Assembly (NCBI GenBank): GCA_934090735.1
Contig: CAKOJR010000003.1
Coordinates: 139,698 to 203,697, forward strand
Reading direction: 5' to 3'
Length of the DNA: 64,000 nucleotides
Source of the DNA: an uncultured Bacilli bacterium
Lineage (GTDB): Bacteria; Bacillota_I; Bacilli_A; RF39; UBA660
Shown here: in pieces, positions 19,696 through 28,388 of the stretch
Layout: every line of letters starts with the position of its first letter
Position numbering within the stretch: the stretch's first letter is position 1
Translations under genes and position numbers: made by a program
Notes under the pieces: model-generated
What the model was told of the DNA's origin: nothing
Seen by the model: only the letters and a program-made list of their open reading frames with translations
Database searches by the model: none

Positions 19696-20919
19696 ATGAA
19701 TAGAGAGCCGTTAATACAAAATGTTAATATAGATTATATTATTCCAAATAGGTTTCAGCCTAGACTTTCTTTTGATGAGAAGTCTTTAAATGAGCTTGCT
19801 TCGTCAATTAAAGAGCATGGTATTATTCAGCCACTTGTATTAAGAAGACTTGGTGATAAGTATGAGATAATTGCGGGTGAAAGACGTTATAAGGCTGCAC
19901 AATTAGCGGGGCTTACTGAAGTTCCTGCGATAATTTCAAATATTGATGATAATAAGAGTGCTGAAATTGCATTAGTTGAGAATGTTCAAAGAAGAAATTT
20001 AAATTCATTAGAGGAAGCTAAAAGTTATAAGAAGATACTTGATAAGGAAAGTCTTACACAAGAGGAACTTGCTAAAAAGATTGGAGTATCACAGTCAACA
20101 ATAGCTAATAAGTTAAGATTACTAAATTTAACTAGTGAAGCACAAGATGCACTAATGAATGATAAGATTAGTGAAAGACATGCAAGAAGTTTACTTAGTG
20201 TAACTGATCCTGAGAAGCAAAAAGCACTTTTAAATAAAGTTATTTCTGAAAGATTAACTGTTAGACAGTTAGATGATGAGATAAAGAAAGAAAATGGCTC
20301 TGTTAGTGAACCAGTGATGAATAATGTTCCTGCTTTTGAGGAGTTAGGTAATTTTAGTATTGATAACACAAGTGCTGCTCCAAGTAATCCAGTGGAAAGT
20401 CAAACAGGTAATATATTTAGTAATCCAAGTGCTAATATGTTTGATTTTGCTCCTGCTAAAGAGGAGAAGCCAGAAACTTTTGATTTAATGCAAGAAGAAC
20501 CGGTTAATAAAACAGTTGAAGAAAATGCTAACGAGCAAAAACAATCTAGTCCTGCATTTAATTTATTTAATTTTAGTAATAATACACCAGATTATCCATC
20601 TCTAGAGGATGAAGTTACTAATATGAATATGGAACCTATGGATAGATTAGAGGAATTTAATCCATTTAATAGTAGTGCTAGTTTAAATGCTTCTGAAGAG
20701 AAAGTGGAGGCTCCAGTAGAAGAAGTTAAGAAGGAAGAAGAAAAACCAGTAGAACCTCCAAAGAAGATGATATTAGAAAATAACTTAGATTCTGTAAAGG
20801 AAGCTTATAATGATTTTGTTAATGAATTAAAGGAAGCTGGATATAATGTTTCTAGTGAAGACTTTGATTTTGAAGATTTGTATCAAATGATAATAAAGAT
20901 AGAAAAACAAGCTGATTAG
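19696..20919 (+). CDS. noc: Nucleoid occlusion protein Noc (ParB-like CTPase fold)
   Basis: Noc binds NBS sites and blocks division over the chromosome. Start ATG 19696, with AGGATGG suitably upstream. The ParB/Noc N-domain has IIPNRFQPR (15-23) and GERRYKAAQ (61-69). The helix-turn-helix SQSTIANKLRLLNL has Q133, K139, N144, and R161 in SERHARSL; as I recall, these four residues (173/179/184/201 in Caulobacter ParB numbering) separate Noc from ParB. The C-terminus FDFEDLYQMIIKIEK resembles Noc's FDDYYQITIRIAKK. Unusual points: only about 8 residues precede the core, so the membrane-binding amphipathic helix of B. subtilis Noc is absent; and residues 200-358 are a disordered acidic linker with repeated Phe/Asn motifs. 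No soj/parA adjoins. Confidence 0.9.
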   Translation: MNREPLIQNVNIDYIIPNRFQPRLSFDEKSLNELASSIKEHGIIQPLVLRRLGDKYEIIAGERRYKAAQLAGLTEVPAIISNIDDNKSAEIALVENVQRRNLNSLEEAKSYKKILDKESLTQEELAKKIGVSQSTIANKLRLLNLTSEAQDALMNDKISERHARSLLSVTDPEKQKALLNKVISERLTVRQLDDEIKKENGSVSEPVMNNVPAFEELGNFSIDNTSAAPSNPVESQTGNIFSNPSANMFDFAPAKEEKPETFDLMQEEPVNKTVEENANEQKQSSPAFNLFNFSNNTPDYPSLEDEVTNMNMEPMDRLEEFNPFNSSASLNASEEKVEAPVEEVKKEEEKPVEPPKKMILENNLDSVKEAYNDFVNELKEAGYNVSSEDFDFEDLYQMIIKIEKQAD

Positions 20920-20929
20920 GCTTGTTTTT
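20903..20929. terminator. Bidirectional terminator between noc and the convergent PBP gene
   Basis: AAAAACAAGC, loop TGATTAG, GCTTGTTTTT: a 10-bp stem with A and T runs on both sides. It overlaps the noc stop and abuts the stop of the penicillin-binding protein gene on the other strand. Confidence 0.85.
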
Positions 20930-22842
20930 TAGTTTGTGATTGGCTCGGTACCACGTTTAAAATAATAGAGAATATTTTTGCTTGATGTAGTAGACGTGCC
21001 ACTTATTGGATCAAGGGGCATAGCGATTATATTATCACTTGGAGTATACCATGATGATTCTTTATCTTTTAGATAGTTTTCGACATTATCACACCAAATA
21101 TTTTTAATTTTAGATGAGTAGGCTTTTGGAACTGCTCCATTATAATCAGATCCCGCCCATACGAACATTAAAACGTCTGGATTATAACCAATAACAAGGA
21201 AGTCATTATCTGTTGTACCACTTTTAATAGCATATTTTTTTGTTAGTCTACTATTTAAAGATATTATTGTTGGTGATTGATAGTCAATAAATGATGCGTT
21301 ATATGTGTTTGTAAGCATTTCATTTATTATAAATACATTGTCTTTGTTTAGTACATCTTTGGTTTTATTTTTATGTTTATATATAGTGTTACCTTCATAG
21401 TCTTCGACTTTTTCGATGAAGTATAAATCGTTGTATGTACCGTAGTTTGCTAGGGTGTTATATGTTTCGACGTAATCTAGTAAGTTTAGTTCTACTGCAC
21501 CAAGAGCTAAGGCTGGAAAAGCATTAATTTCTTTTTTTAGACCAGCTTCTTTTAGTGTGTTTACTAGTTCTTCAGTACCAATAAATAGATGAGTTTTTAC
21601 GGCGTAAATATTGTCTGAATAGGCTAGAGCTGCTGCCATAGTGATATTTTTGCCTGCGTAAATGTTACTGTAGTTCTTTGGAGTGTATTTTTTATTTTCT
21701 GCAAAAACAAAGCTTGTTTCTTCACTTTTAAATGTACTTGCTTCAGTCATGTTATTGTTTAGTGCTGCATAGTAGAGAAATGGTTTAATTGTAGAACCAA
21801 CTTGTCTTTTAGCAAAAATTGCACGATTAAATTGGCTTTTAGCGTAGTTTAGACCTCCAGCTAATGCAAATACTTTACCGGTTGATGGTTCAGCCATGAT
21901 TGCAGCAAGTTCAATGTTATCTTGATTTTCATTTTCTTTAAAAGTATTGTCTAGTTTTTGTTGAGCTTTTATATCTAGATTTGTGTATACTTTTAATCCT
22001 TTTGATTTTATTAAATCTTTGGGAATGCTTGGTATACTATTTAGCTCATTTAAGACAGCATCATAATAATACATAAGAGTTTGCATATTGTTTGTTTTTC
22101 TTTGGCCATAAATTTCTATTTTTTTTGAAAATAAGTTTTTATAAGTTTTTTCATCAATTTTTTTATTTTTGTACATGGCTTCAGCAACTATTTTAGCTCT
22201 TTTTATTGATGCTTCATAGTTGCTTACTGGGTTATAGTTTTCAGGACTTTTAGGTATGCCAGCTAGGATAATTGCTTCTTCTAAGGTTAGCTCACTACTT
22301 TTTTTGTTAAAGTAATAGTTACTTGCATTTTCGATACCAAAGTTTCCTTGTCCATAATTTATTGTGTTAAGATAGCCTTCTAAAATTTCTTTTTTAGAGT
22401 AGTGGACTTCTAGGTTGAGAGTTAACATGGCTTCTTTAATTTTTCTTTTCCAAGTTTGGTCGAAGTCTAAAAATAGGTTTTTAACATATTGCTGAGAGAT
22501 TGTGGAAGCTCCTGCAGTTATAGATTTAGTTTTAGCATTTAAATATAGTGATTTTATGATTCTCAAATAGTCGAAACCGAAGTGATGATAAAAGTTTTTA
22601 TCTTCAACAGAAATTGTTGCATTTATTAAGTCATTAGATATTTCGCTTATATTAGCCCATTTTTTGTTGTTGCTAGTTTGCAGAATTAGATTGTTTTCAT
22701 TATCGTATAGTGATAGGGCATTTGCAGAGTTTAGGGTTATTTTAGGACTGAAGTAGGCGTATGTGTAAAGACAAGAGATAATTACTGTAAATGTTATGAT
22801 ACAAAAGATAGTTAATTTATATATAAATTTAAGTTTTTTCAT
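20929..22842 (-). CDS. Class A penicillin-binding protein (transglycosylase/transpeptidase)
   Basis: Bifunctional peptidoglycan synthase anchored by one N-terminal membrane helix (about residues 8-30). The glycosyltransferase 51 domain has SVEDKNFYHHFGFDYLRI (catalytic Glu in EDKNFY) and GASTISQQYVKNLFL. The transpeptidase domain has RQVGSTIKPFLYYAA (active-site SxxK), AYSDNIYAVKT (SxN) and KSGTTDND (KSGT). 637 residues, PBP1A/2A type and compact. Convergent with noc and divergent from the next gene; GGTGAAAC precedes the ATG. It shows that the organism builds a murein wall. Confidence 0.93.
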   Translation of the reverse strand: MKKLKFIYKLTIFCIITFTVIISCLYTYAYFSPKITLNSANALSLYDNENNLILQTSNNKKWANISEISNDLINATISVEDKNFYHHFGFDYLRIIKSLYLNAKTKSITAGASTISQQYVKNLFLDFDQTWKRKIKEAMLTLNLEVHYSKKEILEGYLNTINYGQGNFGIENASNYYFNKKSSELTLEEAIILAGIPKSPENYNPVSNYEASIKRAKIVAEAMYKNKKIDEKTYKNLFSKKIEIYGQRKTNNMQTLMYYYDAVLNELNSIPSIPKDLIKSKGLKVYTNLDIKAQQKLDNTFKENENQDNIELAAIMAEPSTGKVFALAGGLNYAKSQFNRAIFAKRQVGSTIKPFLYYAALNNNMTEASTFKSEETSFVFAENKKYTPKNYSNIYAGKNITMAAALAYSDNIYAVKTHLFIGTEELVNTLKEAGLKKEINAFPALALGAVELNLLDYVETYNTLANYGTYNDLYFIEKVEDYEGNTIYKHKNKTKDVLNKDNVFIINEMLTNTYNASFIDYQSPTIISLNSRLTKKYAIKSGTTDNDFLVIGYNPDVLMFVWAGSDYNGAVPKAYSSKIKNIWCDNVENYLKDKESSWYTPSDNIIAMPLDPISGTSTTSSKNILYYFKRGTEPITN

Positions 22843-22908
22843 GTTTCACCGTTTATTATTATGGTAAAAGAGTTTGTTTTTATGCTAGAATGGTTGTAGT
22901 GATGTTTA

Positions 22909-23226
22909 ATGATTAAAATTGAGTTATATAAAGATGGAGATTTAGTATTAAGTTCTGATGGTAAGATTGATGATAGATTACTTGTTTTTGGTAATATTGT
23001 TTATGATTTAGATAAAGATGTTCTTATTAGAGAAGATGCTAGTTTTAGATATTTATTAGATTTTAAAAATAGTACTAGTGAGATTATTATTAAAGAGCAA
23101 GATTATCATTTGAATTTAAAGATTGATGTTCTTAGTGTAAATAATGAGAATAAGAGAAGAGAAATATACTATAATATTGAAAGTGAAACACAGATAAACA
23201 ACAGGATAGTGTTAACTTTTGATTAA
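22909..23226 (+). CDS. DUF1934-like small beta-barrel protein
   Basis: A 105-residue protein, mostly predicted beta strands (IKIELYKDG..., LLVFGNIVYDL, ASFRYLLDFKNSTSEIIIKEQDYHLNLKIDVLSV, RREIYYNIESETQINNRIVLTF). The alternating pattern, length and position just ahead of rpoE resemble YwiB of B. subtilis (DUF1934), but individual motifs are weak, so the assignment rests partly on context. Function unknown. A possible -10 TAGAAT lies at about 22886 and the ribosome-binding site is poor. It is divergent from the PBP gene, with 66 bp between them. Confidence 0.55.
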   Translation: MIKIELYKDGDLVLSSDGKIDDRLLVFGNIVYDLDKDVLIREDASFRYLLDFKNSTSEIIIKEQDYHLNLKIDVLSVNNENKRREIYYNIESETQINNRIVLTFD

Positions 23227-23240
23227 GTATATTTTTTTTG

Positions 23241-23268
23241 TTGACAATGCAATATAATATGATAAAAT
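23241..23268 (+). promoter_or_regulatory. Promoter of rpoE
   Basis: -35 TTGACA at 23241-23246, 16-bp spacer, -10 TAAAAT at 23263-23268. Confidence 0.65.
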
Positions 23269-23281
23269 TATGTTTGTTTAA

Positions 23282-23327
23282 AAAGCCATTATCATTTATT
23301 TTAGTGAAACATATAATGGTTTTTAGA
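23282..23327 (+). promoter_or_regulatory. Terminator-like hairpin in the rpoE leader
   Basis: AAAGCCATTAT (23282-23292) and ATAATGGTTTT (23313-23323) can form an 11-bp stem with one G-U pair, closed by a 20-nt loop and followed by TT. It sits between the promoter and the rpoE ribosome-binding site AGAGGAGG, so it looks like an attenuator. No riboswitch class is recognised. Confidence 0.45.
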
Positions 23328-23340
23328 GGAGGATATAGTT

Positions 23341-23775
23341 ATGGTAAAACTTACAGATGAAGAAAAGGAAACTTTGTCTTATGATGATGTAGCATATTTA
23401 ATCTTAAACGATGAAAAAAAGAAAATTAAAATACAAGATTTATTTAAAAAAGTAATTAAAGTTATGGGATTACCTGAAAGTGAATATGAAGAAGGTATAG
23501 GTGACTTTTTTGAACTTATTACGACAGATAAAAGATTTATTATATTAGATAAAGGATATTGTGATTTGAAGATAAATCATAGTACTAAAGTTATTATTGA
23601 TGATGATGACGATGAAGAGTATGAAATGATGAATGAGGAAGATATGGATACTGAAGAGGAATCTGAAGAAGAGAACTATGATGATGAATCTATGGATGAT
23701 TTAGATAGTGATGATGATTTAGATGATTTAGTAATTATTGATTCTGAAGAAGAGAATGATGGAGAGTTAATGTAG
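23341..23775 (+). CDS. rpoE: RNA polymerase delta subunit
   Basis: Accessory subunit of Firmicutes RNA polymerase that improves recycling and specificity. The N-terminal HARE-type winged-helix domain (residues about 10-85) includes LSYDDVAYLILNDEKKKIKI, DLFKKVIKVMGL, and the pattern DFFELITTDKRFIILDKGYCDLK. The C-terminal third is almost entirely Asp/Glu (IDDDDDEEYEMMNEEDMDTE and onward), the signature acidic tail. 144 residues. Good Shine-Dalgarno AGAGGAGG. Own promoter with a leader hairpin. Confidence 0.92.
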   Translation: MVKLTDEEKETLSYDDVAYLILNDEKKKIKIQDLFKKVIKVMGLPESEYEEGIGDFFELITTDKRFIILDKGYCDLKINHSTKVIIDDDDDEEYEMMNEEDMDTEEESEEENYDDESMDDLDSDDDLDDLVIIDSEEENDGELM

Positions 23776-23804
23776 CCTACTCTTATATAAAGAAAGAGGT
23801 TAAT

Positions 23805-24863
23805 ATGATAGAAAGATTAGAGTTATTAAAAAAGAGATATGAGGAGTTAAATGAGGAATTACTTAATCCTGAAGTGTTAAGTGATTTTTCTAAACAGATG
23901 AAACTTTCAAAGGAAAAGAGCAGTATTGAGCCTTCTGTAATGAAGTATGATGAGCTAAAAAAAGTTACTGCAGAAATAGAAGATTTGAAGTCTTTGGTTA
24001 ATGACCCAGAAATGCATGAGATTGCATCAATGGAATTAGACGAGAAACATGCTCTTCTTGAAAAGATTAAAAGTGAGCTTGAGATTCTTCTTTTACCTAA
24101 GGATGAAAATGATGGTAAGGATATTATTATGGAAATCAGAGGTGCTGCTGGTGGAGATGAAGCTAATATTTTTGCTGGTGATCTATTTAGAATGTATAGT
24201 AGGTATGCTGAAAAAAATAATTGGAAGATTGAAGTATCTAGAGAAGAAGAAGGAACTAGTGGTGGATTTTCACAGATTGAGTTTTTAGTTAAGGGAGATA
24301 ATGTTTATTCTAAACTAAAGTTTGAAAGTGGAGTTCATAGAGTTCAAAGGGTTCCAGAAACTGAGACACAGGGAAGAATTCATACTTCTACTGCGACTGT
24401 TTTAGTTATGCCTGAAGTTGATGATGTTGATGTTGAGATTAAGCCAGAAGATGTAAGGGTTGATGTATATCGTTCTAGTGGTAAGGGCGGACAAGGTGTT
24501 AATACTACTGATAGTGCTGTTAGAGTTACGCATATTCCAACTGGTATTGTTGTTACTTGCCAAAATGAAAGAAGTCAAATTAAGAATAAGGCTAGAGCTA
24601 TGGTTGTTTTAAAGAGTAGAATTTATGATATGCAACAACAAGAGAAGAATAAAGCAGCTGGTAGCGCTCGTAAGAGTATGATTGGTACTGGAGATAGGTC
24701 AGAGAAGATTAGAACTTATAATTATCCACAAAATAGAGTTACAGATCATAGAATTAATTTTAGTATTATGGAACTTGATAGAGTTATGGATGGTAATATT
24801 GAACCTATTATAGAGGCATTAATTGCTGAAGATACTAGAATTAAGATGGAAAATGCAGAATGA
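23805..24863 (+). CDS. prfA: Peptide chain release factor 1
   Basis: Recognises UAA and UAG and triggers peptide release. The 352 residues show the anticodon-like region (RVPETETQGRIHTSTATVLV, containing PET, equivalent of the PxT motif), and the catalytic GGQ in RSSGKGGQGVNTTDSAVRVTH (about residues 225-245). The length is slightly under the usual 355-360. prmC, which methylates the GGQ glutamine, overlaps its last 4 nt, so enzyme and substrate are co-translated. Confidence 0.97.
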   Translation: MIERLELLKKRYEELNEELLNPEVLSDFSKQMKLSKEKSSIEPSVMKYDELKKVTAEIEDLKSLVNDPEMHEIASMELDEKHALLEKIKSELEILLLPKDENDGKDIIMEIRGAAGGDEANIFAGDLFRMYSRYAEKNNWKIEVSREEEGTSGGFSQIEFLVKGDNVYSKLKFESGVHRVQRVPETETQGRIHTSTATVLVMPEVDDVDVEIKPEDVRVDVYRSSGKGGQGVNTTDSAVRVTHIPTGIVVTCQNERSQIKNKARAMVVLKSRIYDMQQQEKNKAAGSARKSMIGTGDRSEKIRTYNYPQNRVTDHRINFSIMELDRVMDGNIEPIIEALIAEDTRIKMENAE

Positions 24864-25594
24864 AAAGGCCAGATTTTATAAGTATAACTGATTGGCGTCT
24901 TTTAGAACAGAAGTATCAGAATATGGATTATCCAATTAGAAGGATTGAAAATGGTTATCCGATTCAGTATTTGATTGGTAATGTGGATTTTTATGGATAT
25001 AAGATTATGGTTAATAAGAATGTTTTGATACCGAGGTTTGAAACAGAAACGCTTGTTGAAAAGACACTTAAATATATTGATGAGTATAAGTTTAATAAGG
25101 CTTCTGTGCTTGAGATAGGTACTGGTTCAGGATGTATAAGTGTTGCTTTAAAGAAAGAGAAGGAAGACTTAGAGATTACTGCTACTGATATTAGTATTGG
25201 TGCTTTAAAGATAGCTAAAAAGAATGCTAAACTTAATAAGTGTAAGATAACTTTTATAAAGCAGGATGTTAATAAGTGTAAACTTTTCAACAATTATGAT
25301 GTGTTAATTAGTAATCCTCCTTATTTAAAAGAAACAGATGTTTTAGATGAGAAGACAAGGTTTGAACCACATAATGCTTTGTTTGGTGGTAAGGATGGAC
25401 TAAAGTTTTATCCAGTAATTTTTGGAGTAGCTAAGAAATATTTAAATAAGAAGTTTTTAATAGCGCTTGAAATAGACGAAGATAATGGTAAAGAAATAAA
25501 AACACTTGCTAAAGAAGCATTTCCTAAAGCTAAAGTAAAATTGGAGAAAGATTTAGCTGGAAGAGATAGATATATTTTTGTTATAAATGAATAA
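24860..25594 (+). CDS. prmC: Release factor glutamine methyltransferase
   Basis: N5-glutamine methyltransferase for RF1/RF2. The 244 residues show the family's PIQYLIGNVDFYGYKIMVNK segment, IPRFETETLVE, the SAM site VLEIGTGSGCISVALKK (about residues 74-90), and the NPPY catalytic motif in LISNPPYLKETDV. The N-terminal domain is shortened (about 35 residues before PIQYLIG, against about 60 in typical members). It directly follows prfA with a 4-nt overlap. Confidence 0.93.
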   Translation: MKRPDFISITDWRLLEQKYQNMDYPIRRIENGYPIQYLIGNVDFYGYKIMVNKNVLIPRFETETLVEKTLKYIDEYKFNKASVLEIGTGSGCISVALKKEKEDLEITATDISIGALKIAKKNAKLNKCKITFIKQDVNKCKLFNNYDVLISNPPYLKETDVLDEKTRFEPHNALFGGKDGLKFYPVIFGVAKKYLNKKFLIALEIDEDNGKEIKTLAKEAFPKAKVKLEKDLAGRDRYIFVINE

Positions 25595-25602
25595 AAAGTT
25601 TG

Positions 25603-25639
25603 AAAGTCACCCACTGTTTAAGTGAAAGGTGATTTTTTT
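25603..25639 (+). promoter_or_regulatory. Hairpin that contains the spoIIR ribosome-binding site
   Basis: AAAGTCACC plus CACT (25603-25615) can pair with AGTG and GGTGATTTT (25621-25636), with a small AAA bulge, and is followed by T residues. It could end the prfA-prmC transcript, and its 3' arm is the spoIIR Shine-Dalgarno AAAGGTGAT. Confidence 0.55.
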
Positions 25640-26152
25640 ATGAAGAAATTGTTAATAATAATAGCTGCTGTTATTTCGGTGGGCGTACTTAATAAAAGTA
25701 AGAATGAATCAGTTGTTATTCCTAGTTCATCAATTAGATTTAGGGTAGTTAGTAATAGTAATGCTCCTGGAGATATTAAAACTAAGTTAGATTTAAAGAG
25801 AAAACTAGAAGATTATTTATATGATAAAGTGGCGAGTGCTAGTACGGTGAGTGAAGCAGAAAAAATAGTTTCAGGGGAACTTGATAATATAACTGGGTTA
25901 ATAAAACAGAATTTAATGAGTGATAATTTTACTGTTAGTTATGGAATGAACTATTTTCCAAGTAAAACTTATAAAGGCGTAGTATATGATGGTGGGTATT
26001 ATAATTCATTAGTTGTTACTTTGGGTGATGGAGAAGGTGATAACTGGTGGTGTGTTTTATTTCCACCACTTTGTCTTATGGAAGAAAATGAAACGACAAG
26101 TGATGTTGAATATAAATTTTTTGTAAAGAGCATAATTGAAAAATTTAGATAA
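25640..26152 (+). CDS. spoIIR: Stage II sporulation protein R (SpoIIR) homolog
   Basis: In Bacillus, SpoIIR is made in the forespore under sigma-F, secreted, and triggers SpoIIGA to process pro-sigma-E. I start at ATG 25640 behind AAAGGTGAT. The N-terminus has a hydrophobic export segment (KKLLIIIAAVISVGVL). Family motifs follow: IPSSSIRFRVVSNSNAPGDI, corresponding to IRLRVLANSDSxxDQ, the Tyr-rich core, and GEGDNWWCVLFPPLCLME, nearly identical to the GxNWWCVLFPPLCF signature. About 170 residues. The position after prfA-prmC matches B. subtilis. Confidence 0.93.
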   Translation: MKKLLIIIAAVISVGVLNKSKNESVVIPSSSIRFRVVSNSNAPGDIKTKLDLKRKLEDYLYDKVASASTVSEAEKIVSGELDNITGLIKQNLMSDNFTVSYGMNYFPSKTYKGVVYDGGYYNSLVVTLGDGEGDNWWCVLFPPLCLMEENETTSDVEYKFFVKSIIEKFR

Positions 26153-26173
26153 TATACTTAACTAGGAGGCATA

Positions 26174-26710
26174 ATGTTAAGTATTTTTTTTATTGGGCTT
26201 GCTCTTAGTATGGATGCTTTTGGATTATCAATTGGTATTGGTATGCAGAAGATAAGTAAGAGAACATCTATTTTACTTCCTTTATGTGTAGCAGTGTTTC
26301 ATTTTGTAATGCCGATGCTGGGGAATAGTTTTAGTTTTTTTATTCGAGATATTCTTTATTTTGATCCTAGTTTTTTAATGGTCGCTGTATTTTTTTATTT
26401 GTCTATTATGATGTTTGTTACTAGAAATAATGAGGATAACGTTATTTTAAAGAGTTTTATGAGTATTTTATTTACGGCTTTTAGTGTTAGTATAGATAGT
26501 TTAACTGTAGGATTAGGATTATCTAGTATAACAAATCATTATATTGCAAGTTCAATTATTTTTAGTACATGTGCTGGATGTTTAACTTACATTGGCCTTA
26601 TGACTGGCAAGTATTCAAAGAAGTGTTTAAAAAAGGAAGCTAATGTTTTTGGAAGTGTATTACTTTTTATTCTAGCAATTGTAAATTTATGTAAAATATT
26701 CTTTAATTAG
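26174..26710 (+). CDS. mntP: MntP-family manganese efflux pump
   Basis: A 178-residue, six-helix membrane protein of the MntP family (two repeats of three helices). It has ALSMDAFGLSIGIGMQ (helix 1, conserved Asp for Mn binding) and the second-repeat partner TAFSVSIDSLTVGLGLSSI (again with Asp), followed by GLMTGKYSKK. It probably exports Mn(II). The location close to prfA-prmC-spoIIR and rpiB mirrors the B. subtilis ywl region (mntP, formerly ywlD). RBS AGGAGG. No yybP-ykoY manganese riboswitch is visible upstream. The related YtaF family is an alternative but fits less well. Confidence 0.85.
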   Translation: MLSIFFIGLALSMDAFGLSIGIGMQKISKRTSILLPLCVAVFHFVMPMLGNSFSFFIRDILYFDPSFLMVAVFFYLSIMMFVTRNNEDNVILKSFMSILFTAFSVSIDSLTVGLGLSSITNHYIASSIIFSTCAGCLTYIGLMTGKYSKKCLKKEANVFGSVLLFILAIVNLCKIFFN

Positions 26711-26771
26711 TTGATTTAAAAAGTCAGTCATTATATATTAAAGTTGGATAATTATGTAAAGAGGAAGAGAT

Positions 26772-28028
26772 ATGAAGAAATTAATTATTGAAGGCAAGCA
26801 TGAGTTATCTGGAACTATTAAAATAGGTGGAGCTAAGAATAGTGTAGTTGCACTTATTCCAGCAGCAATGCTTACTGATGGGAAATGCGTTATTTATAAC
26901 GTGCCAGACATAAGTGATGTTCATAGACTTATTGAGATGATGGAAAAATTAGGATCATCTATAAAATTTGAGGGGGATACTCTTTATATTGATAATAGTA
27001 ATTCTAAGAATGCTGTTATTGACGAGGAATATGCTTCTAAATTAAGGGCATCATATTATTTTATGGGAGTTTTGCTTGCTAAGTATGGACATGCAGAGAT
27101 TTCTTATCCTGGTGGATGCTCAATAGGATCTAGGCCAATCAATTTTCATTTAAATGGATTTGAAAAGTTGGGTGCTAGTGTTAAGATTAAGGATAATAAG
27201 GAATATATTGTTGATGCTAAAGAGCTTAAAGGTAATGATATATTTTTAGATTTTGCTAGTGTAGGAGCTACGCTTAATATTATGTTTGCAGCAGTTAAAG
27301 CAAAGGGTGTAACGCATATTTATAATGCTGCTAAAGAGCCAGAGATAGTAAATGTAGCATCATTTTTAGGTACGATGGGAGCTAAGGTTTATGGTGCTGG
27401 AACTAGTCAGATAACGATTGAAGGCGTTGATACTTTAGATGATGGTATTGTTGAGGTTATACCAGACAGGATTGAAGCTGGAACTTATATTATGATTGGT
27501 AGTCTTCTTGGTAAGAATTTAGTAATTGAAGGCGTTATTAAAGAGCATTTAGAGTCTGTTTTAACTAAATTAATGGAAGCTGGGTGTGATATTAAGATTG
27601 ATGGGACAACAATAGTTGTTAATAAGGTAGATAAACTTAAACCAGTAAATGTTAAGACACTTGTTTATCCAGGATTTCCAACGGATTTAGGTCAACCAAT
27701 GAGTACTTTACTTACTCAGTGTGAAGGTGAGTCTTTATTTGAAGAGACTATATATGAAAACAGAATGAGACATATTAAGTATTTAAATGCGATGGGAGCT
27801 AATATAAAGTTATTTGATAAAAGTGCAATTATTTTTGGTAAGTCTGATTTATTAGGTAGAGATGTTGAAGCAACTGATTTAAGAGCAGGAGCGGCGATGA
27901 TGGTTGCAGGGATGATTGCCGAAGGAACTACGAAGATTGTAAATATTGAACATATTTTAAGAGGTTATGAAAATATCGTTGGAAAGTTATCTTCAGTAGG
28001 GGCTAAAATCGAAATAATCGACGAATAG
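26772..28028 (+). CDS. murA: UDP-N-acetylglucosamine 1-carboxyvinyltransferase
   Basis: First committed step of peptidoglycan synthesis: transfers enolpyruvate from PEP to UDP-GlcNAc. The 418 residues show KIGGAKNSVVALIPAAML (catalytic Lys-Asn), PGGCSIGSRPINFHLNGFEK with the fosfomycin-target Cys, the inside-out barrel repeats, and DLRAGAAMMVAGMIAEGTT near the C-terminus. Length is normal. RBS GAGGAAGAG. Single copy in the window. The proximity of murA, DUF1146 and spoIID is also found in Bacillus. Confidence 0.97.
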   Translation: MKKLIIEGKHELSGTIKIGGAKNSVVALIPAAMLTDGKCVIYNVPDISDVHRLIEMMEKLGSSIKFEGDTLYIDNSNSKNAVIDEEYASKLRASYYFMGVLLAKYGHAEISYPGGCSIGSRPINFHLNGFEKLGASVKIKDNKEYIVDAKELKGNDIFLDFASVGATLNIMFAAVKAKGVTHIYNAAKEPEIVNVASFLGTMGAKVYGAGTSQITIEGVDTLDDGIVEVIPDRIEAGTYIMIGSLLGKNLVIEGVIKEHLESVLTKLMEAGCDIKIDGTTIVVNKVDKLKPVNVKTLVYPGFPTDLGQPMSTLLTQCEGESLFEETIYENRMRHIKYLNAMGANIKLFDKSAIIFGKSDLLGRDVEATDLRAGAAMMVAGMIAEGTTKIVNIEHILRGYENIVGKLSSVGAKIEIIDE

Positions 28029-28031
28029 TTG

Positions 28032-28059
28032 TTGAATATTTGAAAAAATATGATATAAT
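28032..28059 (+). promoter_or_regulatory. Promoter of rpmE
   Basis: -35 TTGAAT at 28032-28037, 16-bp spacer, -10 TATAAT at 28054-28059. The leader contains a short inverted repeat (ATGGCTT and AAGTCAT, 28079-28098) of unknown role. Confidence 0.65.
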
Positions 28060-28116
28060 ACATAAGAAACGAATTTCTATGGCTTAGTAAAAGTCATGGC
28101 GGAAGGAGATGCGAAT

Positions 28117-28323
28117 ATGAAAAAGGGATTACATCCAGAAACTAAAAAGGTAACTTTTAAATGTGTTTGTGGTAATGAATTTGAAGCAGTTTCTACATTA
28201 AAGGCAGAGTCATTTACAGTTGATACTTGTAATGCTTGTCATCCATTCTATACTGGTGCTCAAGGAAAGCATAAGAAGACTGGTGCAGTAGATAAATTTA
28301 ATAAAAAATACAATTTGGACTAA
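28117..28323 (+). CDS. rpmE: 50S ribosomal protein L31 (zinc type)
   Basis: Ribosomal protein L31. I start it at ATG 28117 (MKKGLHPETKKVTFKCVCGN), which has GGAAGGAGA upstream; an in-frame ATG 21 nt earlier overlaps that site. Two cysteine pairs, CVCG and CNAC, form the zinc ribbon that marks the zinc-containing form (C+ type), and CHPFYTGAQ is the family signature. 68 residues. Own promoter. Confidence 0.95.
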   Translation: MKKGLHPETKKVTFKCVCGNEFEAVSTLKAESFTVDTCNACHPFYTGAQGKHKKTGAVDKFNKKYNLD

Positions 28324-28388
28324 GAGTAATATCTTAGTTTTTATTTGCTTATAAATAAGAGAAATAGTATAATGATGGTGGTGATAGT

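Noticed and set aside
22840..22855. ATGTTTCACC, a half match to parS near the start of the PBP gene
   Set aside because: Only the left arm is present and it includes the start codon and ribosome-binding site of the PBP gene, which explain it.
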